DNA of 64,000 bases from Prosthecobacter sp. SYSU 5D2 (GTDB lineage Bacteria; Verrucomicrobiota; Verrucomicrobiia; Verrucomicrobiales; Verrucomicrobiaceae), in NCBI RefSeq assembly GCF_039655865.1, contig NZ_JBBYXL010000010.1, forward strand, positions 238,592 to 302,591, in the 5' to 3' direction. The notes under the pieces are model-generated. The model was not told where the DNA came from, did not search any database, and worked only from the letters and a program-made list of their open reading frames with translations. This document shows positions 25,086 to 33,699 of this stretch, piece after piece (positions within the stretch are counted from its first letter, which is position 1; each line of letters starts with the position of its first letter). The translations under genes and the position numbers were made by a program.

Positions 25086-25577
25086 ATGAAACTTGAAACA
25101 CTTACCGACCTCTACATTCACGAACTCAAGGACCTTTACAGCGCTGAAAAGCAGCTCATCAAGGCCCTGCCCAAAATGGCCAAAGCGGCCACCAACCCCA
25201 AGCTCAAGAAAGGCTTTGAAAAGCATCTTGAGGAAACCAAGGAACACGCCGTTCGTCTTGAAAAACTCCTCGGCAGCCACAAACAGACCACCCGTGGTCC
25301 CCGCTGCAAAGGCATGGAAGGCCTTCTCAAAGAAGGCACCGAAATGATCGAGGAAGAAGCCGATGACGAAGTGCGCGATGCCGGTCTCATCTCCGCCGCC
25401 CAGCGTGTGGAGCATTACGAGATCGCCGGCTACGGCTGCGCCCGCACCTACGCCGAGCTCCTCGGTGACAAGGCGGGCCTCAAAGTCCTCCAGACCACCC
25501 TTGATGAAGAAGGTGCCACCGACAAAATCCTCACCGAGCTGGCCCTCTCCGAGATCAACATTGCAGCAGACAAGTAA
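25086..25577 (+). CDS. DUF892 ferritin-like protein (YciE/YciF type)
   Basis: 163 residues matching DUF892: the start ETLTDLYIHELKDLYSAEKQ, KALPKMAKAATNPKLKKGFE, and the acidic/His metal-site helices (FEKHLEETKEHAVRLEKLL, RVEHYEIAGYGCARTYAELL). The Glu and His residues expected for a di-iron site in a ferritin-like four-helix bundle are present. YciE/YciF proteins are stress-induced in several bacteria; iron or peroxide handling is inferred. A strong terminator follows 28 bp after the stop. Confidence 0.95.
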   Translation: MKLETLTDLYIHELKDLYSAEKQLIKALPKMAKAATNPKLKKGFEKHLEETKEHAVRLEKLLGSHKQTTRGPRCKGMEGLLKEGTEMIEEEADDEVRDAGLISAAQRVEHYEIAGYGCARTYAELLGDKAGLKVLQTTLDEEGATDKILTELALSEINIAADK

Positions 25578-25605
25578 CCGGAACAATAAACCCTCCAAAA
25601 TGGCG

Positions 25606-25640
25606 CGGCCGGGATGAACAGGATTCATCCCGGCCGTTTT
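25606..25640 (+). terminator. Rho-independent terminator of the DUF892 gene
   Basis: Perfect 13-bp stem (25606-25618 with 25624-25636), 5-nt loop, followed by TTTT. Confidence 0.9.
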
Positions 25641-25661
25641 CATTATTTGGTTAGGTCAACT

Positions 25662-25677
25662 GCGGTCGGAGGACCGC
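25662..25677. repeat. Small REP-like hairpin
   Basis: A 6-bp stem GCGGTC/GACCGC around a 4-nt loop GGAG, lying between two terminators. It resembles a single REP unit but does not share the core of the element at 7239-7394, so it may simply be chance. Confidence 0.25.
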
Positions 25678-25680
25678 CTA

Positions 25681-25720
25681 AAACAAAAAAACAGCCACGC
25701 CGACCAGGCGTGGCTGTTTG
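25681..25720 (-). terminator. Rho-independent terminator of the di-heme cytochrome gene
   Basis: Perfect 13-bp stem (25690-25702 with 25708-25720), 5-nt loop. On the minus strand it is followed by a T-rich run (complement of 25681-25692). It lies 27 bp past the stop of the cytochrome gene. Confidence 0.9.
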
Positions 25721-25746
25721 GGTGCAGATCCGCTGAAAACACCCTC

Positions 25747-27294
25747 TCAGAGCGTCAGCAGAAAAGCCGTCAGGTCAGCTTTCTCCTCCCGTGTCAGCTG
25801 CAACTGAAGCACCAGGTTAAAGAATTCCACGGTATCCTCCAGCGTCAGGCAGCGGCCGTCATGCAGATACGGCGGGCTGTCTTTGATGCCGCGCAGGGTA
25901 AAGGTCTTGATTGGACCCCGGGCCGGTTCGTTTACAAACCGCTCCACCCGCAGATCATGGTACTGATGATCCATAAAAGCGGGTCCCGTGTGGCAGGTGG
26001 CGCATTTCGCCTTGCCATGGAAGAGCTTCTCGCCGCGCAGTTCCTGCTCCGTCCCCAGGGCGCTGTTCAGACGGTTGGTGGACGGGTCCAGCTTCGGTGC
26101 GGGTGGAAAGTCCAGCATGTTCTGCATTTGCGCCATGTGGCTCACCTGTACGCGGTCCAGAATCATGGCACCTTTTTTGAAGGCATGAATCTGGTCGCCA
26201 TTGAAGTAAGCCGTGCGCTGCTCGAACTCCGTGAAGTCCTCAACAGATCTCAAGCTCCGTTTGGAGCCATGCACCTGCTGGTTGAACAGGCCCCTCAGGC
26301 TCGTTGTGTCCAGACGGAACCGGGCGTGCTGCGGACGGGTGTCCGGGTTCAGGTGAAACTGCGCTGTCGTGTGGCCGTTTACGTGGCAGTCGAAGCAGGT
26401 CACCCCCAGGCTGGGCTGCTCCGTTTTGCGGTCATCTGTGGCATTGAACTCCTCCTGCGGCATCGGCGTCAGCAGCATCCGCAGCCCGTCCAGTTGCACC
26501 GGTGTCAGCAGGTCTTTAAAAAGACTGTAAAAGTTGTTGATGGAGACCACTTCCCCTCGCGAAACATCCCCCAGATCAGGCCGGTTCTGCAAAAAGATGG
26601 CCGGTGGAAACTCAGGGATAAATGCCTCAGGCAGGTCAAAATCCACATCAAACCTTTGCAGCCGGGGGAACATCTCAATCTGCACCTGCGGAAACACCTG
26701 ACCGCCGGTGGCATGCTTGGGGTGGGGCAGGGAAGGGTAGGGGAAGCTGCCCTCCTTTTTCATTTCGTCCGGCGTCTTTTCCATCAGCGATTCCCAGGTC
26801 ACTCCATCTGGCAGTCTGGCGGTGGGCCCCATTGGAACAGGCTTGCCACGTGTCATCGTCACCTCGGGGTGAAACTTGGGCTCCAGATTGTAGCGGGCAT
26901 TCAGCAGCTCACGCTGTTTTTCCATGATGCCGTCTTTGGCCGCCTTGTCTGCCGCCATAATGTCCTCCGGCTGCTGCATGGGCTCCTTGGCGTTGAGCGG
27001 GTCGCGCGCAAAGTCAAAACCCGTCATCCTGCCCTTGTCCGGCTGTGCCTCCAGTGCCTGCGAGGAGGGCTTCGCGTTCTTGGCGGACATCCGCCCGGCT
27101 TCGTCCGCATCGTCTTTTTTCAGTTCAGGGCGCTGGCTCCTGGCGGACCGTGGCGTCTGCGCTTCCTGGATGGCATCCGGCGGCGCTTTGGCCTGCTTGG
27201 GGGTGGGGGCGACGGTCTGTGCATGGATCAGTCCGCAGGCAGCTGCTGCACTGACAGTGCACAGCCTAACAAAATGGTTGGTGTGTAGTTTCAT
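25747..27294 (-). CDS. Di-heme cytochrome c peroxidase (MauG/CcpA)-like protein
   Basis: 515 residues, exported (signal peptide ending AAAACGLIHAQ). A Pro/Ala/Lys/Gln-rich N-terminal region of ~150 residues precedes the haem part. Two c-type haem sites are visible: CFDCH and CATCH. The C-terminus (FTLRGIKDSPPYLHDGRCLTL) has the LRG-x-x-x-SPPYLHDGR block typical of the bacterial CcpA/MauG superfamily. It should reduce peroxide or oxidise a partner in the periplasm. The CATCH site lies near the end and the CFDCH site in the middle, as in that family. The HMA-like gene lies 51 bp upstream on the same strand. The ATG at 27294 gives the signal peptide. Confidence 0.9.
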   Translation of the reverse strand: MKLHTNHFVRLCTVSAAAACGLIHAQTVAPTPKQAKAPPDAIQEAQTPRSARSQRPELKKDDADEAGRMSAKNAKPSSQALEAQPDKGRMTGFDFARDPLNAKEPMQQPEDIMAADKAAKDGIMEKQRELLNARYNLEPKFHPEVTMTRGKPVPMGPTARLPDGVTWESLMEKTPDEMKKEGSFPYPSLPHPKHATGGQVFPQVQIEMFPRLQRFDVDFDLPEAFIPEFPPAIFLQNRPDLGDVSRGEVVSINNFYSLFKDLLTPVQLDGLRMLLTPMPQEEFNATDDRKTEQPSLGVTCFDCHVNGHTTAQFHLNPDTRPQHARFRLDTTSLRGLFNQQVHGSKRSLRSVEDFTEFEQRTAYFNGDQIHAFKKGAMILDRVQVSHMAQMQNMLDFPPAPKLDPSTNRLNSALGTEQELRGEKLFHGKAKCATCHTGPAFMDHQYHDLRVERFVNEPARGPIKTFTLRGIKDSPPYLHDGRCLTLEDTVEFFNLVLQLQLTREEKADLTAFLLTL

Positions 27295-27345
27295 GGCAAA
27301 AGGAGTTCGGCGGCCTGTGGCGGAATGGATGTGCAAAGGACCTCT

Positions 27346-27612
27346 TCAAAAGTTGACGCTGCCCTCCTCGCCGGATCCGGAGTCCTGAAAAATGGCGGCC
27401 TTCAGCCCCGCCTTTTCCAATGCCTTGCAAATGGTCTCCGGGTGGGTCAGATGGCTGTCGTATTCGACCCAGCAGCCGCGCTCGATGATGCGGACTTTCA
27501 GGATGCCGGAGAGGCTTTTCAATGCGGCCTGCGCACGTTTCTCCGTTTCGGGAAGGTCCATGTCGGCGAGGGCGAGGTCAAGTTCTTCAATGTGGGTGGT
27601 GGTGGTGTTCAT
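27346..27612 (-). CDS. HMA-like domain protein lacking the CxxC motif
   Basis: 88 residues with the beta-alpha-beta-beta-alpha-beta pattern of a heavy-metal-associated domain (LDLALADMDLPETEKRAQAA, LSGILKVRIIERGCWVEYDS, HPETICKALEKAGLKAAIFQ). The metal-binding GMTCxxC loop is replaced by LPETEKR. It therefore probably binds something other than Cu+/Zn2+, or nothing. It is upstream of, and likely co-transcribed with, the di-heme peroxidase-like gene. Confidence 0.7.
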   Translation of the reverse strand: MNTTTTHIEELDLALADMDLPETEKRAQAALKSLSGILKVRIIERGCWVEYDSHLTHPETICKALEKAGLKAAIFQDSGSGEEGSVNF

Positions 27613-27826
27613 AGGGTGGATGGGATGTTTTCAAACCCTTATCGCACTCACCCTGCGTCATGGCCTTGTGCGAGAACATCCCCATTCTCCACACGCAAAA
27701 GTACAGCCAAACCATTTTCCGCTGCCGAACCCTCGAAGTCATGAAAGGCTGTCGTGTTTACCGCCCTGCCCGGATTTTTGGCACGCATGGATGCCGGCCT
27801 GTCACCCATTAACCACACTTCTTGTT

Positions 27827-28669
27827 ATGCATTACGATAACGTTCTCATCACCGGCGCCTCCAGCGGTATCGGTCTCCACCTGGCCCACCAGTTTGCCAG
27901 CCATGGCCATCCCGTCGTCCTCGTTGCCCGGCAGCAGCCGGAGCTGGATGCCCTCGCTGCCGAACTCACCGGCCTTTACGGTCAGCCGGCCCGTGCCATT
28001 GCCAAAGATCTGGAAAAGCCGGAATCCGCCCAGGAGCTCTATGATGAACTCCTGGCGGAGGCCGTGGATATCGGCATCCTGGTGAACAACGCCGGGCATG
28101 GCTTTCGCGGCAAATCCTGGGAGCTCACCATCGAGCAGGACCTCTCCATGGTGCGCCTGAACATTGAGGCTGTGCTCCGCCTGACCAAGCTCTTCCTGCC
28201 TGGCATGATAGCTCGCGATCACGGTCGCATCCTCAACACCGCCTCCGTGGCCGGTTTTGAACCCGGTCCCATGTTGAACGTTTACCACGCCACCAAAGCC
28301 TTTGTCCTTTCCTGGAGCGAGGCCCTGGCAGTGGAGTTGGAGGGCACAGCCATCACCGTCACCGCCCTTTGCCCCGGACCCACTGATACGGACTTCTTCC
28401 CCAAGGCGGACATGGTCGCTGTACGGGGGGTCCAAAAAGCTTCTGTCATGGCTCCCCAGGATGTGGCCAAGGCCGGTTATGAGGGCCTGCTCAAGGGCGA
28501 GCTTTTTGTCGTCCCCGGCGGCATGAACAAGGCTCTCGCCGCCGCCCGCCGCCTGCTCACCGAGCACGCCCAGGCCAAGCTCAACGAGAAAATGTACGAG
28601 GAGGTGCCCCCTGAGGATCGCACCCGTAATCGTGGTGACATTGAGGCCAAGGCCGGCCTGCCTGCCTAA
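27827..28669 (+). CDS. Short-chain dehydrogenase/reductase
   Basis: 280 residues with a classical SDR fold. The cofactor loop ITGASSGIGLHLA, the NNAG motif (VNNAGHGFRG), the catalytic serine strand (ILNTASVAGF) and the YxxxK pair (YHATKAFVLSWSEAL) are all present. The C-terminal ~60 residues (LNEKMYEEVPPEDRTRNRGD) are an extension seen in DltE/YqjQ-like SDRs. The substrate is unknown. The ATG at 27827 is the family start; the frame continues upstream but only across the antisense of the HMA-like gene. Confidence 0.93.
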   Translation: MHYDNVLITGASSGIGLHLAHQFASHGHPVVLVARQQPELDALAAELTGLYGQPARAIAKDLEKPESAQELYDELLAEAVDIGILVNNAGHGFRGKSWELTIEQDLSMVRLNIEAVLRLTKLFLPGMIARDHGRILNTASVAGFEPGPMLNVYHATKAFVLSWSEALAVELEGTAITVTALCPGPTDTDFFPKADMVAVRGVQKASVMAPQDVAKAGYEGLLKGELFVVPGGMNKALAAARRLLTEHAQAKLNEKMYEEVPPEDRTRNRGDIEAKAGLPA

Positions 28670-28689
28670 ACCCTGACCGCACCTAACCA

Positions 28690-28727
28690 AAAGCAGGCGC
28701 CCGCCATCCATAGGCGCCTGCTTTCAT
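28690..28727 (+). terminator. Terminator-like hairpin after the SDR gene
   Basis: Perfect 12-bp stem AAAGCAGGCGCC/GGCGCCTGCTTT (28690-28701 and 28713-28724) with an 11-nt loop. The T tail is short (TTTC). Confidence 0.6.
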
Positions 28728-28744
28728 CCCCACCCTTGCCAGTC

Positions 28745-30247
28745 ATGAAAACGGAATCTCCTTGGAGCGTCGCCCAGCCCCCTGCCTTCCCCCGTCTCAA
28801 GCATCCCATTGAGACCGATGTCCTCATCATCGGCGGCGGCATCACCGGTGTCACTGCGGCTTATCTGCTGTCCAAAGTGGGATGCAGTGTGGTTCTTGTT
28901 GAAAAGACCCGCCTGTGTAAAGGCGAGACGAACAACACCACCGCCCACATCAGTTATCCCACCGACCTGCGTCTCAACCAGCTCGTCAGCAAATTTGGCC
29001 GCAATCATGCGGAGGCCGTTTGGGATGCCTGTTTCGCCTCAGCCGAGCAGATCCGCAAGAATGTCTGCGCGGAAGAGATCGCCTGTGACTTCCGCCACGT
29101 GCCCGGCTATCTCTATGCAGCGGCGGATGCCAATCAGGCGAAGGAAATTGAGAAACTCAAGGAGGATGTGCGCCTGGCCACCGAGATGGGTTTTGATGCC
29201 GAATACATCGAAAGCTGCCCGCTGGCCCACCAGCCTGCCGTGCGCTTTTCCAACCTGTTTAAATTTGAGCCCGCCCGCTATGTCCTTCACCTGCCCCAGG
29301 CTGCCCAGGAGCATGGCTGCCAGATTTATGAAAACTGCGAGGCCGGCGAATTTGATGGGGAAGCCCGTCATGTTCAATGCGGTGGCCACCGCATCTCATA
29401 TCAGCATGTCTTCATCGCCACCCACGTCCCTTTGCAGGGCACGGCAGGCACCCTGGATGCAGCACTGCTGCAAACCAAGCTGGCCGGTTACTCCACTTAC
29501 GCGCTGAAGGCGGACCTCCCCATGGGAAACCTGCCTGAAGCCCTGTGGTGGGACACCGCCAATCCCTATTTTTACCTGCGCATTGATGCCGGTTCCCAGG
29601 GCATTCACGTCATCGCCGGCGGGGAGGATCATAAAACTGGCCAGGAAACTGCGACGAAGGATCGTTATGCCGCTCTGGAGCGCCAGCTTGAGGACATGCT
29701 GCCGCCTGCGGAAATCACCCACCGCTGGTCCGGCCAGGTCATCGAAACCGTGGACGGGCTCCCCTACATTGGTGAATACAACGGCCAGTTCATCGCCACC
29801 GGTTTCACCGGCACCGGCATCACCTATGGCACCCTCGCCGCCATGATGTTCCGCGACCACGTGATCGGCGTCGCCAACCCCTGGAAGGACCTCTTTCGTG
29901 TGGATCGCAAGGAGTTCTCCAGCACCTGGGATTACCTCAAGGAGAACAAAGACTACCCGTACTATCTGGCCAAAAGCCTCTTCATCGGCAGCAAGGAGGA
30001 CCCTCGTGAACTCGCCAGCGGGGAAGGGGCCATTTTGCGCCATCAGGGCCGCAAGGTGGCTGCCTCCAGGGATTCTGATGGGAATCTTACGCTGCTTTCC
30101 GCCATCTGTCCGCACATGGGCTGCGTCGTCGCTTGGAACAGCGCGGACAAAACCTGGGACTGTCCCTGCCACGGCTCACGCTTTACCGGCCAGGGAAAAG
30201 TCATCGCAGGCCCGGCCGAATCCCCTTTAGAAAAGATTAAGTCGTGA
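28745..30247 (+). CDS. FAD-dependent oxidoreductase with C-terminal Rieske [2Fe-2S] domain
   Basis: 500 residues. The N-terminal DAO-type FAD domain has the dinucleotide-binding loop VLIIGGGITGVTAAYLLSKV and a C-terminal FAD contact region (GFTGTGITYGTLAAMMF). The last ~85 residues are a Rieske domain with CPHMGC and CPCHGSRF cluster-binding boxes (two Cys, two His). This gene type (FAD plus Rieske) is widespread near SDR, DoxX and DUF892 genes in stress islands; the substrate is not established. Start ATG at 28745. DoxX follows 102 bp downstream on the same strand. Confidence 0.92.
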   Translation: MKTESPWSVAQPPAFPRLKHPIETDVLIIGGGITGVTAAYLLSKVGCSVVLVEKTRLCKGETNNTTAHISYPTDLRLNQLVSKFGRNHAEAVWDACFASAEQIRKNVCAEEIACDFRHVPGYLYAAADANQAKEIEKLKEDVRLATEMGFDAEYIESCPLAHQPAVRFSNLFKFEPARYVLHLPQAAQEHGCQIYENCEAGEFDGEARHVQCGGHRISYQHVFIATHVPLQGTAGTLDAALLQTKLAGYSTYALKADLPMGNLPEALWWDTANPYFYLRIDAGSQGIHVIAGGEDHKTGQETATKDRYAALERQLEDMLPPAEITHRWSGQVIETVDGLPYIGEYNGQFIATGFTGTGITYGTLAAMMFRDHVIGVANPWKDLFRVDRKEFSSTWDYLKENKDYPYYLAKSLFIGSKEDPRELASGEGAILRHQGRKVAASRDSDGNLTLLSAICPHMGCVVAWNSADKTWDCPCHGSRFTGQGKVIAGPAESPLEKIKS

Positions 30248-30349
30248 AAAAGCGCCACCTGCTGAATGTGCCGCCCTTTTCATTGATCGCCGGCTTGGCA
30301 ATAAATTCACTTGCCCGCTGCCCTGGGCCTGACGCATCCTGCGCGCCGT

Positions 30350-30757
30350 ATGCTCAATCTCCTGCGCCTCTCCTTTCTCCCGCTGTCCGCAGACATCGGT
30401 CTGCTGCTTCTGCGTGTCTCCCTTGGTTTCACCATGCTCATCCTCCATGGCTGGGTGAAGGTCCAGAACTTCAGCAGCATTGCACCCAAGTTTCTGCCCC
30501 TCTTTGGACTCCCCTCTGACATCAGCCTCGGCATGGCCATCTTTGCCGAGGTCTTGTGCTCCGTCCTCCTCATCGTCGGCCTGTTCACCCGTTTCGCCGC
30601 GCTTAACCTTACCATCACCATGGCCGTCGCCTTCTTCATCGCTCATGGCGCCAAATTCACCGGTGAAAGACCCGGAGAGCTTGCCTTTGTTTACATGACC
30701 GGCTTCATCACCCTCCTTTTCGCCGGCGGTGGCAAATACGCTGCCGACGGAAAGTAA
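30350..30757 (+). CDS. DoxX family membrane protein
   Basis: 135 residues with four membrane helices. DoxX features are present: LLLLRVSLGFTMLILHGWVK near the start, GMAIFAEVLCSVLLIVGLFT and TMAVAFFIAHG. DoxX-like proteins are small quinone- or redox-linked membrane proteins implicated in sulphur or oxidative-stress metabolism in some bacteria. The ATG at 30350 is chosen because upstream codons lack family similarity. It probably shares a transcript with the FAD/Rieske oxidoreductase. Confidence 0.9.
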   Translation: MLNLLRLSFLPLSADIGLLLLRVSLGFTMLILHGWVKVQNFSSIAPKFLPLFGLPSDISLGMAIFAEVLCSVLLIVGLFTRFAALNLTITMAVAFFIAHGAKFTGERPGELAFVYMTGFITLLFAGGGKYAADGK

Positions 30758-30835
30758 GCCGGATCAGGAGGAGATTTTTTCTTTTCCTGCGCCCGTCCTG
30801 ACGTCAGGTTGTGCGGATCTTTAAAAACTCCGCCC

Positions 30836-32230
30836 ATGGCCACGCTGAACTTGCTTGCAGACTTTCCCGACCAGCTCTCGCCGATGGTCGTGAAGGAACT
30901 GCGGCAGGGGCTGCGCACGCGTCTGTTCGGCGGGGTCATGCTCGTCCTGCATGCCCTGATGGTGATCATCACGCTCATGGGGGGAGCCACCTCAAATGCC
31001 TCGGGTGTGAGGGGGCTGATGGACGGGCTGGTCACCCTGATGCTCTGCGTCATTTTTCCGCTCTGCGGTTTTTCCGCCCTGGCGGGGGAGATCAAATCCA
31101 ACACCATGGACATGCTGGTGCTGACCCGGCTTTCCGCAGGCCGCATCGTGCTGGGGAAATGGGCGGCCATTGTGGTGCAGTCTCTCCTGGTCACCGTCAG
31201 TCTCGTGCCATATATCGTGGCACGATATGTTTATGGCGGATCGGACCTGCTGGCGGATCTCGGGGGACTGGCCTCGCAGTGGCTGCTGAGCGCGGTGCTC
31301 ACGGCGGGCGTGGTGGCGCTGTCCACTCAGAAGCAGTTTTGGGTCAGGGCTTTGTTCCTGGTCTTGCCTCTGCTGTTAGTGTTCTTCTTTTCGTTCACCC
31401 GGTTTTTCATCGGTTCATTCAGCGTGATGATGGCTGAAAGGCACTCCTGGCTGCCCTATGTTTCGATGATCGCCACTTTGAGCTGGCTGATCTTTGCCTT
31501 GCTCAGCTTTGGGGCTTCGCGAATCGCACCTGCATCGTCCATGCTGCCGCTGACCAAGCGGACGGTGAATCTGGGTGCAATGTTTCTGTTGGCGGCGCTT
31601 GAGTGGACCACTTCTGGAGGGGCAGCCGTCTCATCGGCCTGTTCGTTGCTGGTGGTCGTTGCCAGCCTGGATGCAATGACCGATGACCTTCGAAACCTGC
31701 CTTCCGTTTACCTGCCGTTTTACCGCCGGGGCTGGTGGGGCCGGCTCGGGAGCTGGTTCTTCGCTCCTGGCTGGATGCACGGGTTCTGCTACTCACTGCT
31801 CTTTTCTGCCGTTGCCATGTTCTTGGCCGGCTGGGCGGAGGGCACGGAGGCGGCGGCGAACATCTGGCTTTTATCGTGCTGTGTGTGGGCAGCCGTCTTG
31901 TTCGGTCAGATCCTGGCCATCACCCGCACTGGCGAATACCTCAGCGCCACCTTTGCGGGCCTTTGCATCCTGGCCTTTTTCTCGATGATGGCCTCTTTGA
32001 TCATTGGCGCCACGGACAAATATGACCTGAAATGGGTGCACTACCTGCTGCCGCCGAATACTCTTTGGCTGGTCAGCGCGGCCCCGGGGATCAAATCCAT
32101 GCTCTTTGAGCGGCATGTCGGCGTCCTGCTCAGTGCGATCTGGCCTCTTTTTCTTTTCTCGCTGGCCCTGCTGGCCTTCTGGCGCACCCGTTCTTCGCGT
32201 CGTGAAGCGCGGAAACTTCTCCTGTCATGA
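30836..32230 (+). CDS. ABC-2-like multi-spanning membrane protein (paralogue 1)
   Basis: 464 residues with about 11-12 membrane helices. The start (LADFPDQLSPMVVKELRQGL) is shared with the next gene, and it resembles ABC-2-type permease subunits in PVC bacteria (LSGEI-like loop ALAGEIKSNTMDMLVLTRLS). Its ATGA stop overlaps the start of its paralogue. No ABC ATPase gene is adjacent. Confidence 0.8.
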   Translation: MATLNLLADFPDQLSPMVVKELRQGLRTRLFGGVMLVLHALMVIITLMGGATSNASGVRGLMDGLVTLMLCVIFPLCGFSALAGEIKSNTMDMLVLTRLSAGRIVLGKWAAIVVQSLLVTVSLVPYIVARYVYGGSDLLADLGGLASQWLLSAVLTAGVVALSTQKQFWVRALFLVLPLLLVFFFSFTRFFIGSFSVMMAERHSWLPYVSMIATLSWLIFALLSFGASRIAPASSMLPLTKRTVNLGAMFLLAALEWTTSGGAAVSSACSLLVVVASLDAMTDDLRNLPSVYLPFYRRGWWGRLGSWFFAPGWMHGFCYSLLFSAVAMFLAGWAEGTEAAANIWLLSCCVWAAVLFGQILAITRTGEYLSATFAGLCILAFFSMMASLIIGATDKYDLKWVHYLLPPNTLWLVSAAPGIKSMLFERHVGVLLSAIWPLFLFSLALLAFWRTRSSRREARKLLLS

Positions 32231-33699
32231 ACACCGCCCCGCTCACCCTGCTGCGTGATTTCAGCGACCGCCTGAGCCCCATGCTGGTGAAGGAGCTGCG
32301 CCATGGGCTGAGAACTCCGGCTTTCACTTCGCTGCTCACCAGCTTTCAAATCTTCATGATCGTGGTCATCGGGTCCGGGGCCTTGGGAGTGCCGGTGGAA
32401 GTCACCAGCAACATTTTCTGGTCCATCACCCTGGTGGCTCTGCTGCTGGCCTTGCCGCTGCGCGGCTTCGGCAGCCTGTCCGGGGAGGTGCAGGGAGGCA
32501 CGATGGACATGCTTACGCTGACCTCCATCTCCTCCTTCCGCATCGTCTATGGCAAGTGGACGGCCCTGGTCAGCCAGTCCCTCCTTCTGGCCGTCTCCCT
32601 GCTGCCTTACATGGTCGCCAGGTACCACTTTGGCGGGGTGGAGATCGTGCGTGAGGCCATCGCTCTGGCCGTGGTGGTGGTGGCTTCCGCCGTGGCCACG
32701 GCGGCCTATGTGGCCTTTTCCTCGCAGCGTTCTCTTGTCCTGCGGCTGTTTCTCACCAGCGGCATCCTGTTCTTGCTTCTTCCTGTTACCGTCTTTGTCT
32801 TCTCGATGATCAATGATCAGAGCGGGGATTTTATGCTGCGCGCCTTCCTCTCTTTGCCAATGCTGGAGTCTTGGGGTGTCGTCCTCGGGATTTTACTGCT
32901 GTCCGCCCATGCCATTTTCACCTTCCTGGCCCTCGGGGCCTCCCGCATCGCGCCCGTCTCGGAAAATCACAGCACCTGGAAGCGCCTCATTCACCTGGCC
33001 ATGCTCATTCTAGTCACTGGCATCGGCTGGGCTTTAAGTGTTAATCCAGATCCTGACATGGTCATGTGGGCTCTTTTTCCCGGCCTGTTCCTGACGCTGC
33101 TTATTGGCGCGGATGTGCTGACTGAGGAGATTCCGCGTTTTCCAAGTGTGGTGCAGGGCCTGCAGCAGCGGGGTGGCCCGGTCTGGTTCATGCGGCGTCT
33201 TTTATACCCCGGCTGGGCGGCAGGAGTGTATTTTTATATCTTGTTAGTCGTATTGAACATAAGCATGTTCTTCTGGCATTGGATCCATCACAGCCCCTAT
33301 AGATTTGGAACGGCTCTCATGTTGGCGACCTGCTTGCTTATATCCCCCTTGGTTCCTGTGACCCTCCGGATGAACAAGTCCAACCACTTTGCAAACTGGT
33401 GGGTGGTACATCTCAGCCTCGGTGTCGTTGGCATTCTACTCACCATATTCAAAGGTATCACCAGCAACCAGGAATTCGGTTATCTCGGCGTCTTTACACC
33501 GGTAACAGGTCTTTTTGGAATGATTGACGGCCGGTATCACGGGGAATCCATAGCGAGCGTCACCCTGGGCTTCAGTCTCTGCTGGCTCGCCGTGGCCTTT
33601 GTCCGTGCTTTGGCTGAGGGGAAACAGTATAAGATCCTGGAAAACGAAGCCCGCGAGCTGTCCAACCCCGTCTCCTTCACCCCTGATCCCGCCCCATGA
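32227..33699 (+). CDS. ABC-2-like multi-spanning membrane protein (paralogue 2)
   Basis: 490 residues, a clear paralogue of the preceding gene: the start FSDRLSPMLVKELRHGLRTP matches FPDQLSPMVVKELRQGLRTR, and SLSGEVQGGTMDMLTLTSIS matches the same loop. About 11-12 membrane helices are predicted. It is translationally coupled on both sides (ATGA overlaps with paralogue 1 and the DUF58 gene), so the three products are probably made together. The role is unknown; an export or gliding/motility-type complex is one possibility. Confidence 0.8.
   Translation: MNTAPLTLLRDFSDRLSPMLVKELRHGLRTPAFTSLLTSFQIFMIVVIGSGALGVPVEVTSNIFWSITLVALLLALPLRGFGSLSGEVQGGTMDMLTLTSISSFRIVYGKWTALVSQSLLLAVSLLPYMVARYHFGGVEIVREAIALAVVVVASAVATAAYVAFSSQRSLVLRLFLTSGILFLLLPVTVFVFSMINDQSGDFMLRAFLSLPMLESWGVVLGILLLSAHAIFTFLALGASRIAPVSENHSTWKRLIHLAMLILVTGIGWALSVNPDPDMVMWALFPGLFLTLLIGADVLTEEIPRFPSVVQGLQQRGGPVWFMRRLLYPGWAAGVYFYILLVVLNISMFFWHWIHHSPYRFGTALMLATCLLISPLVPVTLRMNKSNHFANWWVVHLSLGVVGILLTIFKGITSNQEFGYLGVFTPVTGLFGMIDGRYHGESIASVTLGFSLCWLAVAFVRALAEGKQYKILENEARELSNPVSFTPDPAP

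Noticed and set aside
25861..27288. 475-codon plus-strand frame
   Set aside because: Antisense to the di-heme cytochrome gene, which has signal peptide and haem motifs.
27392..27826. N-terminal extension of the SDR reading frame
   Set aside because: The extension is antisense to the HMA-like gene and the intergenic gap; SDR similarity begins exactly at the ATG at 27827.
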